Of a stretch of DNA of 64,000 nt, positions 18,048 through 26,806 are shown piece after piece. The stretch is from Inquilinus sp042743185 (GTDB lineage: Bacteria > Pseudomonadota > Alphaproteobacteria > DSM-16000 > Inquilinaceae). The stretch covers positions 62,001 through 126,000 of the forward strand of contig NZ_JBHYMS010000015.1 of NCBI RefSeq assembly GCF_042743185.1. The letters run 5' to 3'. The number at the start of each line of letters is the position of its first letter. Position 1 is the first letter of the stretch. The position numbers were made by a program, and so were the translations under genes. Under the pieces are notes generated by a model. That model was not told the origin of the DNA, made no database searches, and was given only the letters and a program-made list of their open reading frames with translations.

Positions 18048-19322
18048 TCACCAGTTCGCCATCGACTCCCGCAGGATCCGCTCGAGATCGGCGGGCCCGA
18101 CCGGCTTCGGCGCGCCGACCAGCAGCCGCTGCTGCTTCAGCGCGCCCTCGATCAGGGCCGGGATGTCGGCCTCGGCGTAGCCCAGCGCGGCGATGCCGCT
18201 CGGCGCCCCGACCTGCCGCATCAACGCGATCAGCGCCCGCGGCAGGCTGTCCGGCCCTGGATCGCTGACCGGCCGTCCGGTCAAAAGCTCCGCCGCCCGG
18301 ATGTGCTTCTCCGGCGCCGCATCGTAGGTGAAGCGGAACGCCGCCGGCGAGGTGACGATCACCGAATAGCCATGCGGCACGAAGGCGTGGTCGCGGCTGT
18401 AGCCATCGGCATGGAAGGCGTGCTTCAGCCCGGCGATCGGATAGGCGCAGGCGTGCGGGATGTGCACCCCGGCGGTGCCGAAGCCGATCCCGGCCATGGT
18501 CGCGCCCAGCATCATCGTGCCGCGCGCCTCCAGGTCGTCGCCGTCGGCCACCGCCCGGGGCAGGAACCGGCCGCCGAACTCGATCGCCCGCAGCGACCAG
18601 ATGTCGGCCACCGGGTTGCTGCCCTGATAGGGTGGGCGGTCGTCCGGGGTGGCCGGGCGGGGCCGCGCGTCGAACGGCTTGGAAATGTAGGATTCGACCG
18701 CATGGCAGACCACGTCGAGCCCGGCCGACGCGGTGACGCCGGCCGGGGTGGTGCGCGCCAGCTCCGGATCCACCAGCGCCAGGCTGGGGCGGATATGGCG
18801 GTGCGAGATCCCGGTCTTCAGCTTGAGCTCGGGGATGTCGAGGATGGCGACGGTCGTCGCTTCCGACCCCGAGCCCGAGGTGGTCGGCACCGCGACCAGC
18901 GGGAACAGCGGCCCCGGCGGCTTGCGCCCGCCGCCGATCGGCGGGTTGACATAGTCCATGATCGCGCCGCCATGGCGCTTGATCAGGTTGGCGACCTTGG
19001 CGGTGTCGATGGTCGACCCGCCACCCAGCGCGACGAAGCCGTCGACCTCCGCCGAAAGCGCGACCTCAGCGGCGAGTTCCAGCGACTCCAGCGTCGGCTC
19101 CACCGCGATGCCCTCGAACCGGGTCACGCCGACGTCGCTGCGCTGGATGATGGCGATCACCCGGTCGATCAGGCCGAACTCATGCAGCGCCGGGTCGGCG
19201 ACCAGCAGCACCCGGGAGACGCCGAGGCGCTTCAGCTCCCAGCCCAGCTCCTCGACCGCGCCGGCGCCGAATTTCAGCGGCGCTGCCTCGATGGTGAAGA
19301 TGCTTTCGAGGGATTCGGCCAC
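18048..19322 (-). CDS. Iron-containing alcohol dehydrogenase, hydroxyacid-oxoacid transhydrogenase type
   Basis: This member of the group III iron-dependent dehydrogenases resembles hydroxyacid-oxoacid transhydrogenase (ADHFE1), which couples 4-hydroxybutyrate oxidation to 2-oxoglutarate reduction. Visible motifs are FTIEAAPLKFG at the start, GGGSTIDTAK for the cofactor, PTTSGSGSEAT, and metal-site histidines in the HIPHACAYPIAGLKH and HGYSV segments. I favour a GTG start at 19322 because GGAGGA lies 6 bases before it; an ATG five codons upstream has only a weak site. The upstream neighbour is the nucleoside hydrolase gene, separated by the 145-bp repeat. The physiological substrate is inferred. 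Confidence 0.85.
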   Translation of the reverse strand: MAESLESIFTIEAAPLKFGAGAVEELGWELKRLGVSRVLLVADPALHEFGLIDRVIAIIQRSDVGVTRFEGIAVEPTLESLELAAEVALSAEVDGFVALGGGSTIDTAKVANLIKRHGGAIMDYVNPPIGGGRKPPGPLFPLVAVPTTSGSGSEATTVAILDIPELKLKTGISHRHIRPSLALVDPELARTTPAGVTASAGLDVVCHAVESYISKPFDARPRPATPDDRPPYQGSNPVADIWSLRAIEFGGRFLPRAVADGDDLEARGTMMLGATMAGIGFGTAGVHIPHACAYPIAGLKHAFHADGYSRDHAFVPHGYSVIVTSPAAFRFTYDAAPEKHIRAAELLTGRPVSDPGPDSLPRALIALMRQVGAPSGIAALGYAEADIPALIEGALKQQRLLVGAPKPVGPADLERILRESMANW

Positions 19323-19341
19323 GCCATCCTCCGCCATTCTC

Positions 19342-19486
19342 AGAGACCGTTTGGAAATGCGCTGGTGTGAGTCGGCTGGCGGTGGTTTCGAGAACCGGCG
19401 CGCAGCGGACGTTTGAGTCCGTGAGCACCGGAAGCGGAGAAACCGCCGCCAGACGGCCGCACCAGTAGCATTTCCAAACGGTCTCT
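19342..19486. repeat. 145-bp inverted-terminal-repeat element, family B copy 1
   Basis: The ends are perfect 19-bp inverted repeats (AGAGACCGTTTGGAAATGC and its complement). An inner palindrome pairs GGCGGTGGTTT with AAACCGCCGCC, so the whole element can fold into a long hairpin. A second copy lies at 53355-53496 with the same order of inner sequences (GGTTTCGAGA, GGCGCGCAGCGGAC, GTCCGTGAGCACCGGAAGCG). It encodes nothing. The right end overlaps the first base of the TGA stop codon of the nucleoside hydrolase gene when read on the minus strand. It looks like a MITE or large REP-type element. Confidence 0.85.
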
Positions 19487-20448
19487 CACAGCCGCTGCAG
19501 CGCCTGGTAGATGAGCTCGAAGAAACCGTCGGCGTCGATGTCGCGCAGCACGCGACAGTTCTTCGGCTTCGCGTCCGGGCGGCTCCATTTCGCGGCCATG
19601 TCCCACCAATCGACCACCGTCATGCCCAGCGTGTGCTCGCCCGCCAGCTCGACCGCCACATGGCAGTCTCGGCCGCCGAACAGCTGCGGCCGCAGCAGAT
19701 AAGCGATGACGCAGGGGTCGTGCAGCGGGCCGCCGGCGGTGCCGTAGCGGTCCATGTCGAAGCGCTCGTAGAAGTCCAGCATGCCGACCACGCTCTTGGC
19801 CACCGGCGTGCCGAGCGCCGCCACCTTGTCCAGCCAGGCGCGGGAGATCAGCGCCTTGTGGGTGACGTCGAGCGGCACCATGGTCAGCTTGATGCCGCTG
19901 GTCAGCACCACATGGGCGGCATGCGGGTCGACATAGATGTTGAACTCGGCCGCCGGGGTGGTGTTGCCGCCCTCGAAGAAGCCGCCGCCCATGAACACGA
20001 TCTCGCGGATCCGCGGCGCGATCTTCGGCTCGCGCACCAGCGCCGCGGCGATGTTGGTCAGGGGGCCGAGCGGGCACAGCGTGTAGGTGCCCTCCGGCGC
20101 CGCCATGATCGTGTCGACGATCCAGTCGACCGCGTGGCCGGGGACCGGCTTCGTGGTCGGATCAGGCAGGCCGGAGCCGTCGAGGCCGGTCTTGCCGTGC
20201 ACCGCCTCGGCGGTGACCAGCGGCCGCACCAGCGGGCGGATCGATCCCTGGACCACCGGAATGTCGGTGCGCCCGGCCAGCTCGCACAGCTTCAGCGCAT
20301 TGGCGGTGGTCAGCGACAGCGGCACGTTGCCGGCGACGGTGGTGAGGCCGGCGATCTCCAGCTCGGGCGAGCCCATCGCCAGCAGGATGGCGATGGCGTC
20401 GTCCTGGCCCGGATCGGTGTCGATGATGATGCGCCTGGTCTCCGCCAT
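19486..20448 (-). CDS. Nucleoside hydrolase (IUNH family)
   Basis: This enzyme hydrolyses the N-glycosidic bond of ribonucleosides for purine or pyrimidine salvage. The 320-aa protein begins with the family motif DTDPGQDDA, whose aspartates bind calcium and the ribose. It also has TTVAGN (family TxxGN) and FNIYVDPHAA, with another calcium-site aspartate. The ATG is preceded by GGGGAGG. Base specificity cannot be read from the sequence. The stop codon coincides with the end of the 145-bp repeat. Confidence 0.93.
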   Translation of the reverse strand: MAETRRIIIDTDPGQDDAIAILLAMGSPELEIAGLTTVAGNVPLSLTTANALKLCELAGRTDIPVVQGSIRPLVRPLVTAEAVHGKTGLDGSGLPDPTTKPVPGHAVDWIVDTIMAAPEGTYTLCPLGPLTNIAAALVREPKIAPRIREIVFMGGGFFEGGNTTPAAEFNIYVDPHAAHVVLTSGIKLTMVPLDVTHKALISRAWLDKVAALGTPVAKSVVGMLDFYERFDMDRYGTAGGPLHDPCVIAYLLRPQLFGGRDCHVAVELAGEHTLGMTVVDWWDMAAKWSRPDAKPKNCRVLRDIDADGFFELIYQALQRL

Positions 20449-20518
20449 CGCGGCCTCCCCTTCGGAACTCTCTCGGGAGGCTGGCTAGCACCGCGGCGCG
20501 GCGCCGTATAGAGGCGGC

Positions 20519-20719
20519 TTATTCGGCGGCGAGGAGGACCGGCGCGTCGTCCTGCTCGCGGGTGGCCTCGTTCACCATCCGGCGGATCGAGGTGACGCAT
20601 TTGCCGCAGCGCGGGGCACAGCCGAGCCCGGCGTAGACCTGCCCCGCGGTCTTCGCCCCTGAATCAACGGCACACCGGATCTGAGTGTCGTTCAGGGCGT
20701 TGCAGATGCAGATGTACAT
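20519..20719 (-). CDS. bfd: Bacterioferritin-associated ferredoxin
   Basis: Bfd is a small [2Fe-2S] protein that delivers electrons to bacterioferritin to release stored iron. The 66-aa sequence shows the four cluster cysteines in the Bfd pattern: C-x-C at the N-terminus (YICICN) and C-x-x-C further on (CGKC), within GCAPRCGKCVTSIR. The size is typical. No bfr gene is adjacent. A promoter with an overlapping Fur-like sequence lies upstream, consistent with iron-starvation control. Confidence 0.93.
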   Translation of the reverse strand: MYICICNALNDTQIRCAVDSGAKTAGQVYAGLGCAPRCGKCVTSIRRMVNEATREQDDAPVLLAAE

Positions 20720-20749
20720 GCGTCGGCGGCTCCGGTGTGTCGCGCCGGA

Positions 20750-20777
20750 TTTAGATGAGATTGCGAATGAGTGTCAA
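20750..20777 (-). promoter_or_regulatory. bfd promoter with overlapping Fur-like box
   Basis: On the minus strand, a perfect -35 TTGACA (20777-20772) is separated by 16 bp from TCTAAA (20755-20750). Transcription would start about 24 bases before the bfd ATG. Over the spacer and -35 the plus strand reads TGCGAATGAGTGTCAATAGG, which matches a classical alphaproteobacterial Fur site (TGCAAATGATTCTCATTTGC) at about two thirds of positions. Binding here would block the promoter. Confidence 0.5.
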
Positions 20778-20785
20778 TAGGCGCT

Positions 20786-21409
20786 CTATCCTGCCTGCGA
20801 TTCCGCCCGTGCGGCGCGGAGGCGCACCGCGGTCAGGATGGCGAAGAACGGCCCGCCGACCGCCGCGCCGATCAGGATATAGGGGAACAGCCCGAACCAG
20901 GCCGCCGGCGCGAACAGGTACAACGCGTCGTCGAAGTCGAAGCCGAGGATGCCGACATAGGCCTTGGTCTCGACTGCGCCCGCCGCCTCCAGCCTGGTCG
21001 ACAGGATCGAGGCCGCCAGCACCCCGGCGCTGGCCATGAGGCCCAGCAGCGGCCCGGCTTCGCCCAGCCAGCCGGTGCGCAGCCCGATGCCGATCGCCAG
21101 GAACATCAGCGCGTTGACCGCGAGGTCGCAGATCGTGTCGTAGAGATGGCCGAAGGGCGAGGAGCTGTTGCCGAGCCGCGCCAGCTCGCCATCCGCGCGG
21201 TCGAGCAGGCAGGAGACCAGCCAGATCACCCCGCCCCAGACGGTCCATTGCGCGTCGCCGACGGCGAAGGCGGCGCAGCTGGCGAGGCCGGTGACCAGGC
21301 GCGCCGTGGTCAGGTGGTTCGGCGTGACCCTTGTGCCGACCAGGGGCCGGACCATCATCCGGGTCAGGCGGTGGGTCCAGGAGGTGTGGGGCTGGGTGTA
21401 GATCGACAT
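20786..21409 (-). CDS. CDP-alcohol phosphatidyltransferase family protein
   Basis: This integral membrane enzyme transfers a phosphatidyl group between a CDP-alcohol and a second alcohol. The 207-aa protein has the family signature D-x2-D-G-x2-A-R-x8-G-x3-D-x3-D as DRADGELARLGNSSSPFGHLY followed by DTICD. About five hydrophobic helices are seen. The ATG follows the stop codon of the upstream flippase-like gene with no gap (TGA-ATG), so the pair is coupled. The product lipid is unknown; phosphatidylglycerol, inositol-type and cardiolipin routes all use this family. Confidence 0.85.
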   Translation of the reverse strand: MSIYTQPHTSWTHRLTRMMVRPLVGTRVTPNHLTTARLVTGLASCAAFAVGDAQWTVWGGVIWLVSCLLDRADGELARLGNSSSPFGHLYDTICDLAVNALMFLAIGIGLRTGWLGEAGPLLGLMASAGVLAASILSTRLEAAGAVETKAYVGILGFDFDDALYLFAPAAWFGLFPYILIGAAVGGPFFAILTAVRLRAARAESQAG

Positions 21410-22411
21410 TCAGGCCTGCTCGCGTGCGACATCCGGCGTCCGCAGCAGGCGCCGGCCTTCGATGAGGTACCAGATCAACAGCGCCGGCGCATGCAGCAGC
21501 AGCTCGCGCAGGCGCTTGACCAGCGCCACCGACAAAGCGAGCTCCGGCGGCAGGCCGAACATCACGCCGAGCGCCAGGATGCTGCCGTCCTGGATGCCGA
21601 GCGCGCCCGGCACCAGGAAGGCGGCGGTGCGGACGGCCTGGCCGATGCTCTCCATCACCAGAGCCTCGGCGAAACCGATCTCGGCGCCCAGCACATGCAG
21701 CGCCAGCCAGATCTCGCCGGCGCCGAGCACCCAGGCGGTGAGGTGAAAGGCGGCCGCCCGGGCCATGGCGCCGCGGTCGCGATAGATCTTCAGCACCGTG
21801 TCGTGCAGGCCGGACAGCGAACCCAACGCCGGCCAGTCGAACTGCTGAGCGATGCGGCCGAGCAGATTCTCGAACAGCCGGAACATGCCCCAGCGCTGCG
21901 CCAGCACGAAGCCGATGCCCATCAGCACCGCCACGCCGAGGCCGAGCCCGGCCCAGCGCAGCGCGTCGCCGCCGCCGATCAGCAGCAGCACCACCAGGCC
22001 GATGGCGAAGAACAGGATCTGGGTCAGGAATTCGAGGGTGAGGTCGACCAGCATCCCGGCGCCGGCCGGGAGCGTGCCGGCGCCGTGCAGCGCCAGCACC
22101 CGGGCGCCCAGCACGTTGCCGCCGACCTGGGCCACCGGCAGCACCGCATTGGCCGACTCCCGCACCAGCCGCGCCCACAGGAAGATGCCCGGCCCGGCCG
22201 ACCACAGCGGCCGCATCGCGGCGCGCCACGCCATCGCCGAGCACGCCATCGGCAGGAGGTGGAAGGCGACCACCAGCAGGATGCCGCCGCTGGCGCCGAG
22301 CAGCAGCCGCAGGACGGCGTCGACGTTCTGCGAGGCGACCAGAGCGATGATGCCGCACAGCCCGGCCAGCCCGACCAGCGCGGTGGCGAGCCTGATCGCA
22401 TGCCGGTTCAC
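21410..22411 (-). CDS. Lysylphosphatidylglycerol synthetase/YbhN-like membrane protein
   Basis: This 333-aa protein with about eight membrane helices belongs to the flippase-like family related to the membrane domain of MprF and to HpnL/YbhN. Recognisable segments are ARLVRESANAVLPVAQVGGN, GMLVDLTLEFLTQ and RTAAFLVPGALGIQDGS, which are family hallmarks. Such proteins are thought to move lipids or lipid-linked compounds across the inner membrane. It is coupled directly to the CDP-alcohol phosphatidyltransferase gene, suggesting that the pair makes and moves a specific lipid. Confidence 0.8.
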   Translation of the reverse strand: MNRHAIRLATALVGLAGLCGIIALVASQNVDAVLRLLLGASGGILLVVAFHLLPMACSAMAWRAAMRPLWSAGPGIFLWARLVRESANAVLPVAQVGGNVLGARVLALHGAGTLPAGAGMLVDLTLEFLTQILFFAIGLVVLLLIGGGDALRWAGLGLGVAVLMGIGFVLAQRWGMFRLFENLLGRIAQQFDWPALGSLSGLHDTVLKIYRDRGAMARAAAFHLTAWVLGAGEIWLALHVLGAEIGFAEALVMESIGQAVRTAAFLVPGALGIQDGSILALGVMFGLPPELALSVALVKRLRELLLHAPALLIWYLIEGRRLLRTPDVAREQA

Positions 22412-22665
22412 GATGCGGCGCCGGTCCTGGCGGTCATGAGATCAAGGCGGCTCGACATGTCGGCTCCTCTCGGGCCGGCGGATTAAGGGGCGGGACCGGG
22501 TCCCTGTCAATCGATCGCAGGTCCCCGGCGGGGTGCCGGCAGACGGGCGTTCCCGAATCAGATTCGTTCAAACATCAGACCATTTGACATCCGGGGTCCC
22601 AAAATGCTGGCCTCGACCGCCCGTGCTGGATATGGTGCGGACAAAGTTTGCGCAGTGGAGGAAAC

Positions 22666-23798
<1,133 letters not shown>

Positions 23799-23799
<1 letters not shown>

Positions 23800-24305
23800 T
23801 GCTGACGGCCAGGGTCCTCAAGATCCTGGCCACAGCCGGTGTCGCTCTGTTCTTCACCCTGGTCGCGGTCGGCAACCTGATCGACTACGGCTCCAACTTC
23901 GCCTTCGTCCGGCATGTGCTGGCGATGGACACGACCTTCCGATCGCCCGCCCTGATGTGGCGGGCGATCGACGTTCCAGGGGCTGCCCACGCGGCCTATG
24001 CCCTGATCATCGCCTGGGAGGTCGCCACCGCGCTGGTCTGCTGGGCCGGCACCGTGCGCATGGCGGCGCGCTGGGACGCACCCACCGCCATCTTCGCCCG
24101 GGCCAAGGCGGTGGCGCTGGCCGGCGTCGGCATGGGCTTCCTGCTCTACGCCTTCGGCTTCGTCGTCATCGGCGGCGAGTGGTTCGCGATGTGGCAGTCG
24201 CAGGAGTGGAACGGCCAGCCCGCCGCCCACCTGTTCCTGACCGTCACCGGCATCGTCCTCCTGTTCCTGAATCAGCGGGACGAGGAGCTGCCGTACGATC
24301 TGTGA
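23799..24305 (+). CDS. DUF2165 family small integral membrane protein
   Basis: This 168-aa protein with four predicted membrane helices belongs to the predicted small integral membrane family DUF2165. Typical segments are TLVAVGNLIDYGSNFAFVRH, ALIIAWEVATALVCW and WNGQPAAHLF. The function is unknown. Its ATG overlaps the stop codon of the ABC ATPase gene (TGATG), so the two are translationally coupled, which hints at a shared role or only a shared transcript. Confidence 0.8.
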
Positions 24306-24434
24306 TCGGCACAGGAGACTCTTTGACCGCCCGCCGCGATCGGGTACAGGTTCTTGACCCGTTCGCAGCACCGATGCCGTCCATGAGTCCCTCCCCCCTC
24401 CGACGCGGCGATAGATCGCCCCCCCCGGCGCGGC

Positions 24435-25013
24435 ATGAGCGATGACCATCCCCTCCCCGCGGCCGGGCCGGACCCGGTCGCGCTGAAGCTGGCGGATGAG
24501 CGCATCGCCGATGCGGTCGACCCGTCGATCGGCCTGAACGCGCTGCGCATCGAGGACCTGCCGATCATCGCCCGCTGGCTGGAGCGGCCGCATGTGATGC
24601 GCTGGTGGGGCGACCCGGAGGAGGAGCTGGCGCAGATCGCCGCCCATCTGGTCGAATCGAACATCGCGCCGTTCCTGGCCTGCGAGGGCAGCCGGCCGAT
24701 CGGCTACATGCATGTCTACCATGCCAACCCGGACAGCTACTGGGCGGCGCACCAGCTGCCGCGCCAGACCTTCGGCATCGACCTGTTCCTGGGCGAGACC
24801 GATGTGATCGGCCGCGGCATGGGCACCCGGCTGATCAAGCTGGTGCTGCGCCGCCTGCTGGCCCTACCGGAGACGGCGCGGATCCAGGTCGACCCGGCCC
24901 CGGCCAACGCCGCCGCGATCCGCGCCTATGAGAAGGCCGGATTCCAGCGTCGGGGACCGATCGACACGCCGGACGGCGCCGCGCTGTACATGACGATCGA
25001 CCGCGAGGGCTGA
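24435..25013 (+). CDS. GNAT acetyltransferase, AAC(6')-like
   Basis: This 192-aa GNAT-fold enzyme resembles the aminoglycoside 6'-N-acetyltransferase/IucB subgroup. Evidence is the segment VMRWWGDPEEELAQ, the acetyl-CoA loop GRGMGTRLIKLVL (motif A, R/Q-x-x-G-x-G/A) and the motif B helix NAAAIRAYEKAGF. Chromosomal proteins of this type often have unknown native substrates, so antibiotic resistance should not be assumed. The start has no strong ribosome site. It lies 7 bp before glsA and may share its transcript. Confidence 0.82.
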   Translation: MSDDHPLPAAGPDPVALKLADERIADAVDPSIGLNALRIEDLPIIARWLERPHVMRWWGDPEEELAQIAAHLVESNIAPFLACEGSRPIGYMHVYHANPDSYWAAHQLPRQTFGIDLFLGETDVIGRGMGTRLIKLVLRRLLALPETARIQVDPAPANAAAIRAYEKAGFQRRGPIDTPDGAALYMTIDREG

Positions 25014-25020
25014 GCCGGGC

Positions 25021-25950
25021 ATGCCGGATCTGGGCGACGTCGTCGGCGGCATCGCCGACGCCATGGCGCGGGAGCAACGGCGTGGCGAGGTCGCGACCTA
25101 TATCCCGGAGCTGGCGAAGGTCGATGCCGGCCGGTTCGGCATCGCGGTCGCCACCCTCGACGGCGGCGTCCACTGCGCCGGCGACGCCGAGATGCCGTTC
25201 TCGATCCAGAGCGTCTCCAAGGTCTTCACCCTGACGCTGGCGCTCGGCGCCATCGGCGACGCGCTGTGGCGGCGGGTGGGACGCGAGCCGTCGGGCAACG
25301 CCTTCAACTCGATCGTCCAGCTCGAGCACGAGCAGGGCGTGCCGCGGAACCCCTTCATCAATGCCGGCGCGCTGGTGGTGACCGACGTGGTCCTGGCCGG
25401 GCACCAGCCGCGCGAGGCGATCGGGTCGATCCTGCGCTTCGTCCGCTGGCTGGCGGACGACGAGGGCATCGCCATCGACGAAAAGGTGGCGCGGTCCGAG
25501 GCCGGCGCCGCCTACCGCAACATGGCGCTGGCCGCCTATATGAAGTCCTTCGGCAACCTGCTGCATCCGGTGGAGCTGACGCTCGGCGTCTATGTCCATC
25601 AATGCGCCATCGCCATGACCTGCCGGCAGCTGGCCACCGCCGGCCGCTTCCTGGCCGATGGCGGCGGGCGCCTGTCGACCGGGCACCGCGTGGTGTCGCC
25701 GGAGCGGGCGCGCCGGATCAACGCCCTGATGCTGACCTGCGGCCATTACGACGGCTCGGGCGACTTCGCCTTCCGCGTCGGCCTGCCGGGCAAGAGCGGC
25801 GTCGGCGGCGGCATCCTGGCGATCGTGCCGGGTCGAGCCTCGGTCGCTGTCTGGTCGCCCGGGCTGAACCAGCACGGCAACTCGCTGCTCGGCACCCTGG
25901 CGCTGGAACGGCTGGCCAAGGCGATGGGCTGGTCCGTGTTCGGCCCGTGA
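25021..25950 (+). CDS. glsA: Glutaminase
   Basis: This enzyme hydrolyses L-glutamine to glutamate and ammonia. The 309-aa protein belongs to the beta-lactamase-fold glutaminases. The S-x-x-K catalytic pair is seen in FSIQSVSKVF. Other family blocks are EPSGNAFNSIVQLE, PRNPFINAGA and GLPGKSGVGGGI. The length is normal. GAGGGC precedes the ATG. Confidence 0.95.
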   Translation: MPDLGDVVGGIADAMAREQRRGEVATYIPELAKVDAGRFGIAVATLDGGVHCAGDAEMPFSIQSVSKVFTLTLALGAIGDALWRRVGREPSGNAFNSIVQLEHEQGVPRNPFINAGALVVTDVVLAGHQPREAIGSILRFVRWLADDEGIAIDEKVARSEAGAAYRNMALAAYMKSFGNLLHPVELTLGVYVHQCAIAMTCRQLATAGRFLADGGGRLSTGHRVVSPERARRINALMLTCGHYDGSGDFAFRVGLPGKSGVGGGILAIVPGRASVAVWSPGLNQHGNSLLGTLALERLAKAMGWSVFGP

Positions 25951-26062
25951 GCCGATGCAACGGCGCCTGCCTCAGCCCGCATCGGCGAATGGCGCCCATG
26001 CCGCGGGCGGTGCTGGCGCGCTTCGCTCCGCTCGGGCATCGTGCCCGCCTCCCGACGACGGA

Positions 26063-26740
26063 ATGGACACACCGATGCTGATGCAGCGAAGCTATGCCGC
26101 CTTCCTGTTCGACATGGACGGCGCCCTGATCGACAGCATCGCCTCGGCCGTCCGCGTCTGGACCCGCTGGGCCGAGCGGCATGGGCTCGACCCCGCGGCG
26201 GTGGTCGAGACGATGCACGGCGTGCGCGCGGTCGAGACCATCCGCCGCTGGGGCGTGCCGGATGTGGAGCGCGAGGCCGCCGAGCTGACCCGGGCCGAGA
26301 TCGACGATGTCGACGGCGTGGTCGCGATCGCCGGGGTGGAGCGGTTCCTGCGCGCCCTGCCGCCGGACCGCTGGGCGATCGTCACCTCGGCGCCGCGGGC
26401 GCTGGCGGCCAAGCGCCTCGCCGCCGCCGGCCTGGTCCCGCCCGCGGTGCTGGTCACCGCCGAGGATGTCGCCCGCGGCAAGCCGGCGCCGGATGGCTTC
26501 CTGGCCGCGGCGGAGCGGCTGGGCGTCGCCGCCGAGGACTGCCTGGTCTGGGAGGACGCGCCGGCCGGCATCGCCTCGGCCGAGGCGTCGGGCGCCTCCG
26601 TCATGGTCGTCGGCGCCACCCACGCCCATCCGATGGCAACGCGGCATCCGGTGATCGCCGACTACGAGGACCTCGCCGTCACGGTCAACGGCGCGGGCCG
26701 GCTGGTGCTCGGCCTGCAGGCGGATCCGAGCCATCCATAG
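26063..26740 (+). CDS. HAD-superfamily sugar/polyol phosphatase
   Basis: This 225-aa HAD phosphatase of the class with a helical cap after motif I resembles glycerol-3-phosphatase and hexitol phosphatases. Motif I is DMDGALIDS (nucleophile and acid Asp). Motif II lies in VTSAPRAL, the motif III lysine in GKPAPDGF and motif IV in VWEDAPAG. The start is uncertain, with ATGs at 26063 and 26075 and no clear ribosome site. It follows glsA after 112 bp and its substrate cannot be fixed. Confidence 0.82.
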   Translation: MDTPMLMQRSYAAFLFDMDGALIDSIASAVRVWTRWAERHGLDPAAVVETMHGVRAVETIRRWGVPDVEREAAELTRAEIDDVDGVVAIAGVERFLRALPPDRWAIVTSAPRALAAKRLAAAGLVPPAVLVTAEDVARGKPAPDGFLAAAERLGVAAEDCLVWEDAPAGIASAEASGASVMVVGATHAHPMATRHPVIADYEDLAVTVNGAGRLVLGLQADPSHP

Positions 26741-26806
26741 GGCGGAACGTCGCGTGGCCGGGCCTCCCCCGGGCGAGGGGCCGGACGGCGGCATGCCTCG
26801 CATGCG

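Noticed and set aside
22584..22612. TTGACA as the -35 of a promoter for the UgpC-type ATPase
   Set aside because: No -10-like hexamer lies 15-19 bp downstream.
24435..25013. GNAT gene as an acquired aminoglycoside-resistance gene
   Set aside because: Base composition matches its neighbours, there is no mobile element, and chromosomal AAC(6')-like proteins commonly have other substrates.
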